Source: Micromonospora halotolerans
Lineage (GTDB): Bacteria > Actinomycetota > Actinomycetes > Mycobacteriales > Micromonosporaceae
NCBI RefSeq assembly: GCF_032108445.1
Contig: NZ_CP134876.1
Coordinates: 3,720,001-3,784,000, forward strand
Direction: 5' to 3'
DNA: 64,000 nt
Shown: positions 52,779 to 62,515 of the stretch, one piece after another
Layout: every line of letters starts with the position of its first letter
Position numbering within the stretch: position 1 is the stretch's first letter
Made by a program: the position numbers and the translations under genes
The notes under the pieces: generated by a model
Database searches by the model: none
What the model saw: the letters and a program-made list of their open reading frames with translations, nothing else
Told to the model about the DNA's origin: nothing

Positions 52779-52792
52779 CCGGAGAGAACAGC

Positions 52793-54067
52793 ATGCACAC
52801 CGAAGAAGAGGCCCGGACGCTCGACGCCGCCGACCCCGGCCACCGGCACCTGTTCCTGGTGCCGCCGGCCGAGGGCGGGCGCTACCCCGAGGTGGCGTAC
52901 CTGGCCGGCAACTCGCTCGGCCTGCAACCGCGGGCCACCCGGGAGGAGCTTCTGGCCGACCTGGACGCCTGGCGGCGGCTGGGCGTGGAGGGGCATCTGG
53001 AGGCGGAGCGGCCCTGGCTGCCGTACCACGAACTCCTGACCGCGCCGGCCGCGCGACTGGTCGGCGCCCGCCCCGCGGAGACCGTGGTGATGAACTCCCT
53101 CACGGTCAACCTGCACCTGCTCATGGTGAGCTTCTACCGGCCGGCGGGGGAGCGGACCCGGATCGTCATCGAGGACAGCGCCTTCCCCTCGGACAGCTAC
53201 GCGGTGCGCAGCCAGGCGCGGTTCCACGGCCTCGACCCGGACACCGCCGTCGTCCGCCTCAGGCCGCGCCCCGGCGAGGACACCCTGCGGACCGAGGACG
53301 TCCTGGACTTCCTGGCCACCGAGGGGCACACCGTGGCGCTGCTGCTGCTCGGCGGGGTCAACTACCTGACCGGCGAGCTGATGGACATCCCGGCGATCAC
53401 CGCCGCCGGGCGGGCGGCCGGCGCGGTCGTCGGCTGGGACCTGGCGCACGCGGCCGGCAACGTGCCCCTCGCCCTGCACGACTGGGACGTCGACTTCGCC
53501 GCCTGGTGCTCCTACAAGTACCTGAACTCCGGGCCCGGTGCCCTCGGCGGCGTCTTCGTCCACGAGCGCCACCTCGGCGACCCCGCACTGCCGCGCTTCG
53601 AGGGCTGGTGGAGCACCGAGGCGACCACCCGGTTCGAGATGACCCCGGTGTCCCGGCCGCCCGCCACCGTCGAGGCGTGGCAGATCTCCAACCCGCCGAT
53701 CTTCGCGATGGGCCCGGTGCGCACCTCGCTGGAGCTGTTCGACGCGGTCGGCATGCCCGCGCTGCGCGAGCGCAGCCTCCGGCTCACCGGTTACCTGGAG
53801 CGGCTGCTCGACGAGGTGACCGCCGACCGGCCGCTGACCGTGGTCACCCCGCGCGACCCGGCCCGCCGCGGCTGCCAGCTCTCCGTGCGGATCGGCGCGG
53901 GCAGCGCCAACCAGCTGACCAAGCGGCTGCGGCACGAGCACGGCGTGATCGCCGACGCCCGGGAGCCCGACATCGTGCGGTTCGCGCCGGTGCCACTCTA
54001 CTCGACGTACCACGACTGCTGGCGGGTCGCCGACGCGCTGGCCGCCACCGTGGAGGCCACTTCATGA
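52793..54067 (+). CDS. kynU: Kynureninase
   Basis: A 424-aa PLP enzyme that cleaves kynurenine or 3-hydroxykynurenine to (3-hydroxy)anthranilate and alanine. It shows AYLAGNSLGLQPRA, ETVVMNSLTVNLHLLMVSFY, VGWDLAHAAGNVPLALHDW and the Schiff-base Lys in AAWCSYKYLNSGPGALGG. ATG 52793 has GGAGAG upstream. The stop overlaps kmo (ATGA). With Kmo present, the physiological substrate is probably 3-hydroxykynurenine. Confidence 0.96.
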   Translation: MHTEEEARTLDAADPGHRHLFLVPPAEGGRYPEVAYLAGNSLGLQPRATREELLADLDAWRRLGVEGHLEAERPWLPYHELLTAPAARLVGARPAETVVMNSLTVNLHLLMVSFYRPAGERTRIVIEDSAFPSDSYAVRSQARFHGLDPDTAVVRLRPRPGEDTLRTEDVLDFLATEGHTVALLLLGGVNYLTGELMDIPAITAAGRAAGAVVGWDLAHAAGNVPLALHDWDVDFAAWCSYKYLNSGPGALGGVFVHERHLGDPALPRFEGWWSTEATTRFEMTPVSRPPATVEAWQISNPPIFAMGPVRTSLELFDAVGMPALRERSLRLTGYLERLLDEVTADRPLTVVTPRDPARRGCQLSVRIGAGSANQLTKRLRHEHGVIADAREPDIVRFAPVPLYSTYHDCWRVADALAATVEATS

Positions 54068-55398
54068 GTACGGAACGCGAGGAGATCGCCGTCGTCGGCG
54101 CCGGGCTGGCCGGTTGCCTGCTGGCCTGCTTCCTGGCCCGGCGCGGCTACCCGGTCGCCCTCTACGAGCGGCGGCCGGACCCGCGTACCGGGAAGGTCGA
54201 GCGGGGCCGCTCGATCAACCTGGCGCTCTCCGAGCGCGGCCTGGACGCGCTGCGCCGCATCGGCCTGGACCGCCAGGTGATGACCGACTCGCTGCCGATG
54301 CGCGGCCGGATGATCCACCCGGTGGAGGGCGAGCCGCAGTTCCAGTCGTACAGCGTCTCCGGCGACCGGGCGATCAACTCGATCAGCCGGGGCGCGCTGA
54401 ACAACGCGCTGCTCGACGCAGCCACCGCGCTGCCCGGCGTGCGGATCGCGTTCGACCACCGGCTCGTCGGGCTCGACCCGGCCACCGGTGAGATGACCTT
54501 CGAGACCCCGCAGGGCAAGGTCGGCGAGACCGCGTCGGTGGTGCTCGGCGCCGACGGCGTCGGCTCCGCCGTCCGCGGGCAACTGCTGGCGTACGGGGCG
54601 GTGAGCGAGAGCCTCGACTTCCTCGACTACGGCTACAAGGAACTCACCATCCCGCCGATCGGCGGCGAGTTCGCCCTGGACCCGGGCGCGCTGCACATCT
54701 GGCCGCGCGGCACCTCGATGATGATCGCGCTGCCCAACCCGGACCGCTCCTTCACCTGCACCCTGTTTTGGCCGACCCACGGCACGCAGAGCTTCGCCTC
54801 GCTGGGCAGCCCGGCCGCCATCGAGACGTACTTCGCCACCCACTACCCGGACCTGGTCCCGCTCGCGCCGAACCTGGTCGACGACTACCAGCACAACCCG
54901 GTCGGGGTGCTCGGCACGGTCCGCTGCACCCCGTGGCAGTCCGACGGCCGGGTCGGCCTGCTCGGCGACGCGGCGCACGCCATCGTCCCGTTCTACGGCC
55001 AGGGCGCGAACTGCGCCTTCGAGGACGTGGTCGAGCTGGACCGCTGCCTGGACGAGTGCGACGACCAGTGGGCGTCCGCGCTGCCGTTGTTCCAGCACCG
55101 CCGGCAGGCCAACGCCGAGGCGATCGCCCGGATGGCGCTGACCAACTTCGTCGAGATGCGGGACAAGGTCGCCTCGCCGGTGTTCCAGACCCGCAAGAAG
55201 ATCGAGCACGCGCTGGAGCGCGCCCTGCCCGGCCGCTACGTCTCGCAGTACGAGCTGGTCTCCTTCTCCACCACCCCGTACGCCGAGGTGCGCCGCCGGG
55301 TGCGCCGCCAGTACGGGATGGTGGGGGCGGTGGCCGCCGGCGCGGTGGCGGCGCTGGCCGGGGTGGCGGTGGCGCTGCGCCGAGGGAGGCGAGGATGA
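54064..55398 (+). CDS. kmo: Kynurenine 3-monooxygenase with C-terminal membrane helix
   Basis: A 444-aa FAD monooxygenase that hydroxylates kynurenine using NADPH and O2. The dinucleotide fold is VVGAGLAGCLLACFLARRG near residues 10-28, and the second FAD block is GLLGDAAHAIVPFYGQGANCAFED near 300-320. SINLALSERGLDALR and the C-terminal NFVEMRDKV block match Kmo. The last 25 residues form a hydrophobic helix with an RRGRRG end, as in mitochondrial Kmo and unlike soluble bacterial forms. It is coupled at both ends by ATGA overlaps. Confidence 0.94.
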   Translation: MSTEREEIAVVGAGLAGCLLACFLARRGYPVALYERRPDPRTGKVERGRSINLALSERGLDALRRIGLDRQVMTDSLPMRGRMIHPVEGEPQFQSYSVSGDRAINSISRGALNNALLDAATALPGVRIAFDHRLVGLDPATGEMTFETPQGKVGETASVVLGADGVGSAVRGQLLAYGAVSESLDFLDYGYKELTIPPIGGEFALDPGALHIWPRGTSMMIALPNPDRSFTCTLFWPTHGTQSFASLGSPAAIETYFATHYPDLVPLAPNLVDDYQHNPVGVLGTVRCTPWQSDGRVGLLGDAAHAIVPFYGQGANCAFEDVVELDRCLDECDDQWASALPLFQHRRQANAEAIARMALTNFVEMRDKVASPVFQTRKKIEHALERALPGRYVSQYELVSFSTTPYAEVRRRVRRQYGMVGAVAAGAVAALAGVAVALRRGRRG

Positions 55399-56900
55399 CC
55401 CTCTGGGATCCCCGGCTGATGGCCGGGCACGCGCCGGACGGCCCCGGCCTGCTGCGCAACTTCGTCGGCGGGTCCTTCACCGACGCCGGGCCGCGGTTCA
55501 CCAAGCGCAGCCCGGTCACCGGTGAACCGGTCTTCGAGGTCGTCGAGGCCGGTGAGTCCGTGGTGGACGACGCGGTGACCGCCGCCCGGGCGGCGCTGCG
55601 CGGCCCGTGGGGCCGGATGGGCGAGCGGGAGCGCGCCGAGGTGCTCCGCCGGGTCGCCGACGAGCTGGAACGCCGCTTCGACGATCTGGTCGCCGCCGAG
55701 GTCGCCGACACCGGCAAGGCCATCTCCCAGGCCCGCACGCTGGACATCCCGCGCGGGGCGGCCAACTTCCGGGCGTTCGCCGAGATCGTGGCGACCGCGC
55801 CGACCGAGTCGTTCACCACGGTCACCCCGACCGGCGGCCGGGCGCTGAACTACGCGGTCCGCAAGCCGGTCGGCGTGGTCGCGATCATCGTGCCGTGGAA
55901 CCTGCCGCTGCTGCTGCTCACCTGGAAGGTCGCCCCGGCCCTGGCCTGTGGCAACGCCGTGGTGGTCAAGCCCAGCGAGGAGACCCCGGCGTCGGCCACC
56001 CTGCTGGCCGAGGTGATGGCCGCGGCGGGCGTGCCCGACGGCGTGTTCAACCTGGTGCACGGCTTCGGCCCCGGCTCGGCCGGCGAGCACCTCACCCGGC
56101 ACCCGGGCGTCGACGCGATCACCTTCACCGGGGAGTCGGCCACCGGCAGCGCCATCATGCGCGCCGCCGCCGACGGGGTGAAGGCGGTCAGCTTCGAGCT
56201 GGGCGGCAAGAACGCCGGCCTGGTCTTCGCCGACGCCGACCTGGACGCGGCGGTCGCCGGCTCGGTCCGCTCCAGCTTCACCAACGGCGGCCAGGTCTGC
56301 CTCTGCACTGAGCGGATCTACGTGCAGCGGCCGGTGTTCGAGGAGTTCACCGCCCGGCTGGCCAAGCGCGCGGACGAGCTGGCGTACGGCTGGCCGGCCG
56401 ACGAGGCCACCGTCAACATGCCGCTGATCTCGCGCGGCCACCGGGACAAGGTGCTCGGCCACTACGAGCTGGCCCGCACCGAGGGCGCCGAGGTGCGCGC
56501 CGGGGGCGGCACGCCGCGCTTCGGCGACGCCCGCGACGGCGGCGCGTACGTGCAGCCGACCGTGCTCACCGGGCTGGGCCCGGACGCCCGCACCAACACC
56601 GAGGAGATCTTCGGCCCGGTGGTGCACGTGGCGCCGTTCGACGACGAGGACGAGGCGTACACCCTGGCCAACGGCACCGACTACGGCCTGGCGGCGACGG
56701 TCTGGACCCGGGACGTGGGCCGGGCGCACCGGGCCGGCTCCCGGCTGGACGCCGGCATCGTCTGGGTGAACACCTGGTTCCTGCGCGACCTGCGCACCCC
56801 GTTCGGCGGGGTGAAGGCGTCGGGCATCGGCCGGGAGGGCGGGGTGCACTCCCTCGACTTCTACTCCGAACTCACCAACGTCTGTGTGGACCTCGCATGA
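55395..56900 (+). CDS. 2-aminomuconate semialdehyde dehydrogenase
   Basis: A 501-aa NAD-dependent aldehyde dehydrogenase. It has the catalytic Glu in SFELGGKNAGLVF, the Cys in NGGQVCLCTERIYV and IVPWNLPLLLLTWKVAPAL in the cofactor fold. In this context it should oxidise 2-aminomuconate 6-semialdehyde to 2-aminomuconate (the NbaE/AmnC step); 2-hydroxymuconate semialdehyde dehydrogenases are close relatives. ATG 55395 overlaps the kmo stop by 4 bp. Confidence 0.9.
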   Translation: MTLWDPRLMAGHAPDGPGLLRNFVGGSFTDAGPRFTKRSPVTGEPVFEVVEAGESVVDDAVTAARAALRGPWGRMGERERAEVLRRVADELERRFDDLVAAEVADTGKAISQARTLDIPRGAANFRAFAEIVATAPTESFTTVTPTGGRALNYAVRKPVGVVAIIVPWNLPLLLLTWKVAPALACGNAVVVKPSEETPASATLLAEVMAAAGVPDGVFNLVHGFGPGSAGEHLTRHPGVDAITFTGESATGSAIMRAAADGVKAVSFELGGKNAGLVFADADLDAAVAGSVRSSFTNGGQVCLCTERIYVQRPVFEEFTARLAKRADELAYGWPADEATVNMPLISRGHRDKVLGHYELARTEGAEVRAGGGTPRFGDARDGGAYVQPTVLTGLGPDARTNTEEIFGPVVHVAPFDDEDEAYTLANGTDYGLAATVWTRDVGRAHRAGSRLDAGIVWVNTWFLRDLRTPFGGVKASGIGREGGVHSLDFYSELTNVCVDLA

Positions 56901-56956
56901 GTGCGCGGCCCGGGCAGAATGGCCGGCGTCCCAAGCGAACGCAGCGAGGAGCCGGC

Positions 56957-57751
56957 ATGACCGTGGACATCGAAGCCGCCAACCGGGAACTGGCCGTGGC
57001 CCGGCAGGCGGAGAAGCCGTGCCCGCCGCTGCGCGGGCGGCTGCTGCCGGAGGGCGACGTCGAGGCGGCCTACCAGGTGCAGCAGGTCTACACCCGGCAG
57101 CGGCTCGGCAAGGGCCACCGCCGGGTCGGCGCGAAGATCGGCCTCACCTCCCGCGCCGTGCAGGAGAACTTCGGCGTCTTCCAGCCCGACTTCGGGGTGC
57201 TGTTCGACGACATGGCGGTCGGTGACGGCGTCGAGGTGCCGATGAGCCGGCTGCTCCAGCCCCGGGTGGAGGCGGAGATCGCCTTCGTGCTCGGCGCGGA
57301 CCTGCGCGACGAGCGGGTCACCACCGTCGACCTGATCCGGGCCGTCGACCACGTGCTGCCGGCGATTGAGATCGTCGACTCCCGGATCGCCGGCTGGGAC
57401 ATCTCCATCGTGGACACCGTGGCGGACAACGCCTCCAGCGGGCTGTTCGTGCTCGGCACCGCGCCCCGGCGGCTGTCCGACGTGGACCTGCGGCTGTGCG
57501 GCATGGTGCTGGAGCACGCCGGTGAGCCCGTCTCGGTCGGCGCGGGGGCGGCCTGCCTCGGCAATCCCCTGCACGCACTCGTTTGGCTGGCCGGCACCAT
57601 GGCCCGCGCCGGCGACCCGCTGCGGGCCGGGGACGTGGTGCTCTCCGGTGCGCTCGGCCCGATGGTGCCGGTGACGCCGGGAGCGGCGTACGAGGCGCGC
57701 ATCTCGGGGCTGGGCTCGGTGCGGACCTGCTTCTCCAAGGAGGCCTCATGA
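56957..57751 (+). CDS. 2-oxopent-4-enoate hydratase
   Basis: A 264-aa member of the fumarylacetoacetase-like hydratase/decarboxylase family. It shows [33 protein letters not shown] (metal-binding Glu pair) and [23 protein letters not shown]. It hydrates 2-oxopent-4-enoate to 4-hydroxy-2-oxovalerate in the lower meta-cleavage route. ATG 56957 has GAGGAG upstream; an in-frame ATG at 56897 overlaps the previous stop but adds a basic 20-residue leader. It is paralogous to the decarboxylase at 59735. Confidence 0.9.
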   Translation: MTVDIEAANRELAVARQAEKPCPPLRGRLLPEGDVEAAYQVQQVYTRQRLGKGHRRVGAKIGLTSRAVQENFGVFQPDFGVLFDDMAVGDGVEVPMSRLLQPRVEAEIAFVLGADLRDERVTTVDLIRAVDHVLPAIEIVDSRIAGWDISIVDTVADNASSGLFVLGTAPRRLSDVDLRLCGMVLEHAGEPVSVGAGAACLGNPLHALVWLAGTMARAGDPLRAGDVVLSGALGPMVPVTPGAAYEARISGLGSVRTCFSKEAS

Positions 57752-58677
57752 CTGTCGGCGTGGCGGTGCTCGGGTCGGGCAACATCGGCACCGACCTGAT
57801 GATCAAGGTACTGCGGCTCAGCACCGACCTGCGGATGGTCGCGATGGCCGGCATCGACCCCGAGTCGGACGGTCTGGCCCGGGCCCGCCGGCTCGGCGTC
57901 GCGACCACCGCCGAGGGCGTCGACGGCCTGGTGGCCATGCCGGAGTTCGCCGACGTGGAGCTGGTCTTCGACGCCACCTCGGCCGGCGCGCACCGGCGCC
58001 ACGACGCGGTGCTGCGCGCGCACGGCCGGACCGTGGTCGACCTGACGCCGGCCGCGATCGGCCCGTACGTGGTGCCGCCGGTCAACCTCGACGAGCACCT
58101 GCACCAGCCCAACGTGAACATGGTGACCTGCGGCGGGCAGGCCACCGTGCCGATCGTGCGCGCGGTCGGCCGGGTCACCCCGGTCGCGTACGGGGAGATC
58201 GTCGCCTCGATCGCCTCGAAGTCGGCCGGACCGGGCACCCGGGCCAACATCGACGAGTTCACCGAGACCACGGCCCGGGCCATCGAGGTGGTCGGCGGCG
58301 CCGAGCGCGGCAAGGCCATCATCGTGCTGAATCCGGCCGACCCGCCGCTGCTCATGCGGGACACCGTCTACTGCCTCTGCCCGGACGCCGACGCCGACCG
58401 GGCCGCGATCGCCGCCTCGGTCGCCGACATGGTGAAGGCCGTGCAGGAGTACGTCCCGGGCTACCGGCTCAAGCAGGACGTGCAGTTCGACCGGGTGGAC
58501 ACGTACGCGCCGGTGCTGGGCCGGCATTTCACCGGGCTCCAGGTGTCGGTCTTCCTGGAGGTCTCCGGCGCCGGGCACTACCTGCCCGCGTACGCCGGGA
58601 ACCTGGACATCATGACCTCGGCCGCGCTGCGCACCGCCGAGCGGCTGGTCGCGCTTCGGAAGGTGGCCGCGCGATGA
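57748..58677 (+). CDS. Acetaldehyde dehydrogenase (acetylating)
   Basis: A 309-aa CoA-acylating dehydrogenase converting acetaldehyde to acetyl-CoA (DmpF/BphJ family). The NAD fold is [18 protein letters not shown], and the catalytic Cys is near residue 128 in [33 protein letters not shown] follows. The family forms a channelling complex with the 4-hydroxy-2-oxovalerate aldolase encoded by the next gene. ATGA overlaps join it to both neighbours. Confidence 0.95.
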   Translation: MTVGVAVLGSGNIGTDLMIKVLRLSTDLRMVAMAGIDPESDGLARARRLGVATTAEGVDGLVAMPEFADVELVFDATSAGAHRRHDAVLRAHGRTVVDLTPAAIGPYVVPPVNLDEHLHQPNVNMVTCGGQATVPIVRAVGRVTPVAYGEIVASIASKSAGPGTRANIDEFTETTARAIEVVGGAERGKAIIVLNPADPPLLMRDTVYCLCPDADADRAAIAASVADMVKAVQEYVPGYRLKQDVQFDRVDTYAPVLGRHFTGLQVSVFLEVSGAGHYLPAYAGNLDIMTSAALRTAERLVALRKVAAR

Positions 58678-59738
58678 CCGACCTCTACATCCAGGACGTG
58701 ACGCTGCGCGACGGCATGCACGCCATCGCCCACCGGTACACCGTGGACCAGGTGCGGACGATCGCCGCCGCGCTCGACGCGGCCGGCGTGGCCGCCATCG
58801 AGGTGGCGCACGGCGACGGCCTGGCCGGCTCCAGCGTCAACTACGGCCACGGCGCGGCCGGCGACGCGGACTGGATTTCCGCCGCCGCCGAGGTGCTGAC
58901 CAGCGCGCGGCTCACCACCCTGCTGCTGCCCGGCATCGGCACCATCGCCGACCTGAAGGCGGCGAAGGCGCTCGGGGTGACCAGCGTGCGGATCGCCACC
59001 CACTGCACCGAGGCGGACATCTCCGCCCAGCACATCTCCTGGGCCCGGGAGAACGGCATGGACGTCTCCGGGTTCCTCATGATGTCGCACATGAACGACC
59101 CGGCCGGGCTGGCCGCCCAGGCCAAGCTCATGGAGTCGTACGGGGCGCACTGCGTCTACGTCACCGACTCCGGCGGGCGGCTGCTGATGTCCGACGTGGC
59201 GCAGCGGGTCGACGCGTACCGGCAGGTGCTGGACCCGGAGACGCAGATCGGGATCCACGCCCACCACAACCTGTCGCTCGGCGTGGCCAACAGCGTGCTG
59301 GCGGTCGAGCACGGCCGGATCCCCGGCCCCGGGCCGGCGGGCGCGGGCGCCCCGCACGGCCGCACCGTCCGGGTGGACGCGTCGCTGGCCGGCATGGGCG
59401 CGGGCGCCGGCAACGCGCCGCTGGAGGTCTTCGTCGCGGTCGCCGAACTGCACGGCTGGAAGCACGGCTGCGACGTGTTCGCGCTCATGGACGCGGCCGA
59501 CGACCTGGTCCGCCCGCTCCAGGACCGGCCGGTCCAGGTCGACCGGGAGACGCTCTCCCTCGGGTACGCGGGGGTCTACTCCAGCTTCCTGCGCCACGCC
59601 GAACGGGCCTCCGCGAAGTACGGGGTGGACGTCCGCTCGATCCTGGTGGAGCTGGGCCGGCGCCGGATGGTCGGCGGCCAGGAGGACATGATCGTGGATG
59701 TGGCACTCGACCTGGCCGGCAAGGGGGACGCAGCGTGA
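58674..59738 (+). CDS. 4-hydroxy-2-oxovalerate aldolase
   Basis: A 354-aa class II (metal-dependent) aldolase of the DmpG/BphI family that splits 4-hydroxy-2-oxovalerate to pyruvate and acetaldehyde. It has [18 protein letters not shown] (catalytic Arg-Asp), [28 protein letters not shown] and the metal-binding [13 protein letters not shown]. Residues near 220 include an insertion ([18 protein letters not shown]) that is longer than I expect for the family. It pairs with the dehydrogenase upstream for acetaldehyde channelling. Confidence 0.95.
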   Translation: MTDLYIQDVTLRDGMHAIAHRYTVDQVRTIAAALDAAGVAAIEVAHGDGLAGSSVNYGHGAAGDADWISAAAEVLTSARLTTLLLPGIGTIADLKAAKALGVTSVRIATHCTEADISAQHISWARENGMDVSGFLMMSHMNDPAGLAAQAKLMESYGAHCVYVTDSGGRLLMSDVAQRVDAYRQVLDPETQIGIHAHHNLSLGVANSVLAVEHGRIPGPGPAGAGAPHGRTVRVDASLAGMGAGAGNAPLEVFVAVAELHGWKHGCDVFALMDAADDLVRPLQDRPVQVDRETLSLGYAGVYSSFLRHAERASAKYGVDVRSILVELGRRRMVGGQEDMIVDVALDLAGKGDAA

Positions 59739-60508
59739 TCGGACCGGACATCGCGGGGATCGCCGAGAAGCTGGGCGCGGCCGCCGACACGGCCACCGCG
59801 ATCCCGCAGCTCGCCGCCGAGACGGGCCTCGACGTGGACGCCGCGTACGCGGTGCAGGCCGCGCTGCTGCAGCGCCGCCTCGACCGGGGCGAGCGGTTGG
59901 TCGGGCTCAAGATGGGGCTGACCAGCAAGGCGAAGATGGCCCAGGTCGGCGTCGACGAGGTGATCTGGGGCCGGCTCACCGACGCCATGCGGGTGCCCGA
60001 CGGCGGCACCGTCGACGTGGCCGGCTTCATCCACCCCCGGGTCGAGCCGGAGGTGGCGTTCCTGCTGGACCGCCTCCCCGAGCCCGGTGAGCCGATCGGC
60101 GCGTTCACCGAGGCGGTCCGCGCGGTCGCCCCGGCGCTCGAACTGATCGACTCCCGGTACGCCAACTTCACCTTCTCCCTGCCGGACGTGGTCGCCGACA
60201 ACACCTCGGCCGCCGCGTTCGTGGTGGGGCCCTGGTCGCCGGTGCCGGACGGGCTGGACAACCTCGGCGTGCTGCTGGAGATCGACGGCCGGGCGGCCCA
60301 GGTCGGCTCGACCGCCGCCATCCTCGGTGACCCGCGCCGCGCCCTGGACGAGGGCATCCGCCTGGCCGGCCGGCACGGCGTGCGGCTCCGCGAGGGCTGG
60401 GTCTTCCTGGCCGGCGCGGCCACCGCCGCCGTGCCGCTGCGCCCCGGCGTGCACGTCCGGGCCGTCGTGGAGAAGCTCGGCACCGCGTCGCTGAAGGCGG
60501 GATCATGA
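59735..60508 (+). CDS. 2-oxo-3-hexenedioate (4-oxalocrotonate) decarboxylase
   Basis: A 257-aa hydratase/decarboxylase-family enzyme. [39 protein letters not shown] and [20 protein letters not shown] match the DmpH/XylI decarboxylase branch. It should convert 2-oxo-3-hexenedioate to 2-oxopent-4-enoate, the substrate of the hydratase at 56957. The GTG start overlaps the aldolase stop by 4 bp, and its own stop overlaps the next ATG by 4 bp. Confidence 0.9.
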   Translation: MIGPDIAGIAEKLGAAADTATAIPQLAAETGLDVDAAYAVQAALLQRRLDRGERLVGLKMGLTSKAKMAQVGVDEVIWGRLTDAMRVPDGGTVDVAGFIHPRVEPEVAFLLDRLPEPGEPIGAFTEAVRAVAPALELIDSRYANFTFSLPDVVADNTSAAAFVVGPWSPVPDGLDNLGVLLEIDGRAAQVGSTAAILGDPRRALDEGIRLAGRHGVRLREGWVFLAGAATAAVPLRPGVHVRAVVEKLGTASLKAGS

Positions 60509-60927
60509 CGGCCCGGGTGGTCGCCGGGAAGGCCGTGCCGCGCGGCGCCTTTCCGCACGTCAAGGTCGCCGGCGGGTTCGTCTTCGTCTCGGGCACGTCG
60601 TCGCGCCGCCCGGACAACACCTTCGCCGGCGTGACGGTGGACGAGTTCGGCACCACCGACCTGGACATCCGGGCACAGACCCGGGCCGTGATCGGGAACA
60701 TCCGCGACCTGCTCCGCTCGGTCGGCGCCGACCTGGCCGACCTCGTGCAGGTCACCAGCTACCTGGTCAACATGAACGACTTCGGTGGCTACAACGAGGT
60801 GTGGGCGGAGTTCTTCGACGCCACCGGGCCGACCCGGACCACGGTGGCCGTGCACCAGCTTCCGCACCCGCACCTGCTGATCGAGATGCAGGCCGTGGCC
60901 CTACTTCCGTCGGGAGGTCCGTCATGA
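60505..60927 (+). CDS. 2-aminomuconate deaminase (RidA family)
   Basis: A 140-aa Rid/YjgF-fold protein. [56 protein letters not shown], and [25 protein letters not shown] follow the family, with the Arg that binds the substrate carboxylate in PTRTTV. Context assigns the AmnD/NbaF step: removal of ammonia from 2-aminomuconate. It is coupled by ATGA overlaps on both sides. Confidence 0.9.
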   Translation: MTARVVAGKAVPRGAFPHVKVAGGFVFVSGTSSRRPDNTFAGVTVDEFGTTDLDIRAQTRAVIGNIRDLLRSVGADLADLVQVTSYLVNMNDFGGYNEVWAEFFDATGPTRTTVAVHQLPHPHLLIEMQAVALLPSGGPS

Positions 60928-61448
60928 GTGAGATCGCCGAGCCGTTCAGCTTCTCCGGCTGGATCGGGGAGAACCAGCACCTGCTCAAGCCGCCGGTGGG
61001 CAACAAGGAGATGCTGCCGGGCAGCGACGACTTCATCGTCATGGTGGTGGGCGGCCCGAACCAGCGGACCGACTTCCACGTCGACCCGTACGAGGAGTTC
61101 TTCTACCAGGTCAAGGGCAACATGCACATCAACCTCATGCTGCCCGAGGGCCCGCGTACGGTCCACGTGCGCGAGGGTCAGATGTGGATGCTGCCGCGCA
61201 ACACCCCGCACTCGCCGCAGCGCCCCGAGGCCGGCTCGATCGGCATGGTGATCGAGCGGGTCCGCGAGGAGGGCACGCTGGAGAAGTTCCAGTGGTACTG
61301 CACCGAGTGCAGCCACAAGGTGCACGAGGTGGAGCTCCAGGTCCGCGACATCGCCGCCGACCTGCCGCCGGTCTTCGCGGCGTTCTACGCCGACGAGAAG
61401 GCCCGCACCTGCACGAACTGCGGCGCGCTGCACCCGGGCAAGGGCTGA
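60924..61448 (+). CDS. 3-hydroxyanthranilate 3,4-dioxygenase
   Basis: A 174-aa cupin dioxygenase that opens 3-hydroxyanthranilate to 2-amino-3-carboxymuconate semialdehyde. Active-site iron ligands are His52, Glu58 and His96 ([15 protein letters not shown] and [11 protein letters not shown]). The bacterial-type rubredoxin-like site is complete: C126/C129 (WYCTECSHK) and a second CxxC near the end ([10 protein letters not shown]). ATG 60924 overlaps the deaminase stop. The residue spacing matches the well-studied Cupriavidus enzyme, offset by one. Confidence 0.96.
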   Translation: MSEIAEPFSFSGWIGENQHLLKPPVGNKEMLPGSDDFIVMVVGGPNQRTDFHVDPYEEFFYQVKGNMHINLMLPEGPRTVHVREGQMWMLPRNTPHSPQRPEAGSIGMVIERVREEGTLEKFQWYCTECSHKVHEVELQVRDIAADLPPVFAAFYADEKARTCTNCGALHPGKG

Positions 61449-62449
61449 TGCCCCCACGCGTCGTCGACGTGCACACGCACGTCGTACCCAAGGGGTGGCC
61501 GGACCTCGCCGCGGCGTGCGGCGGGTCCAGCTGGCCCTGGCTCCGGGTGGACTCCGAGCGCGCCGCCATGATCATGGTGGGGGAGACGGAGTTCCGGCCG
61601 GTCGGCGCGGAGTGCTGGGACGCGGAGACGCGGCTCGCCGACATGGCCGCGGACGGCGTCGACGTGCAGGTCGTCTCGCCCACCCCGGTCTTCTTCAGCT
61701 ACGACCGCCCGGCCGACCAGGCCGTCAAGGTGGCCCGGATCTTCAACGACCTCACCCTGGCGGTCACCGCGGCCGGCGGTGACCGGCTGGTGCCGTTCTG
61801 CCAGGTGCCGTTGCAGGACCCGGACGCCGCCTGCGCCGAGCTGGACCGCTGCCTGGCCGCCGGGCACGCCGGGGTGGAGATCGGCAACCACGTGGGCGAC
61901 CGCGACCTCGACGACGCCGGCATCGTGCAGTTCCTGACGCACTGCGCCCAGGTGGGCGCGCCGGTCTTCGTGCACCCGTGGGACATGCCGGGCGGGCCCC
62001 GGCTGGACCGGTGGATGGCCCGCTGGCTGACCGGGATGCCGGCCGAGACGCACCTGTCGGTGCTGGCGCTGATCCTCGGCGGCGTCTTCGACCGCGTGCC
62101 GGATTCGCTGCGGATCTGCTTCGCGCACGGCGGCGGCAGCTTCCCGTTCTGGCTGGGCCGCGCCGACAACGCCTGGCACCGTCGCGGCGACCTGGTCCGT
62201 GGCGCGTCCAGCGCCCCGCCGAGCGCCTACGTCGACCGGTTCAGCGTCGACTCCGTGGTCTTCGACCCGGCCGCGCTGCGGCTGCTCGTCGACACGATGG
62301 GGGAGGACCGGGTGCTGGTCGGCAGCGACTACCCGTACCCGCTGGGGGAGCGCCCGGTCGGCCAGGTGGTCCGCAAGGCCGACTTCCTCACCGCCGACCA
62401 GCGCGACAAGCTGCTGTCCCGCAACGCCCTGCGCTTCCTGAACGGCTGA
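61448..62449 (+). CDS. 2-amino-3-carboxymuconate-6-semialdehyde decarboxylase
   Basis: A 333-aa amidohydrolase-fold decarboxylase (ACMSD/NbaD). The zinc site begins VDVHTHVVPKGW (His9, His11); VFVHPWDMPGG and ICFAHGGGSFPFWLGR supply further His ligands, and LVGSDYPYPLGERP the late Asp. It diverts the ring-opened product from quinolinate toward 2-aminomuconate semialdehyde. The start overlaps the previous stop by one base (TGATG), which completes the coupled run. Confidence 0.95.
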   Translation: MPPRVVDVHTHVVPKGWPDLAAACGGSSWPWLRVDSERAAMIMVGETEFRPVGAECWDAETRLADMAADGVDVQVVSPTPVFFSYDRPADQAVKVARIFNDLTLAVTAAGGDRLVPFCQVPLQDPDAACAELDRCLAAGHAGVEIGNHVGDRDLDDAGIVQFLTHCAQVGAPVFVHPWDMPGGPRLDRWMARWLTGMPAETHLSVLALILGGVFDRVPDSLRICFAHGGGSFPFWLGRADNAWHRRGDLVRGASSAPPSAYVDRFSVDSVVFDPAALRLLVDTMGEDRVLVGSDYPYPLGERPVGQVVRKADFLTADQRDKLLSRNALRFLNG

Positions 62450-62515
62450 CCGCGGCCGGCCGGCGCGCGGCCGGTGGTGAGTGCGAGGGCCGCGGTGACC
62501 AGGCAGGATGGGGGC

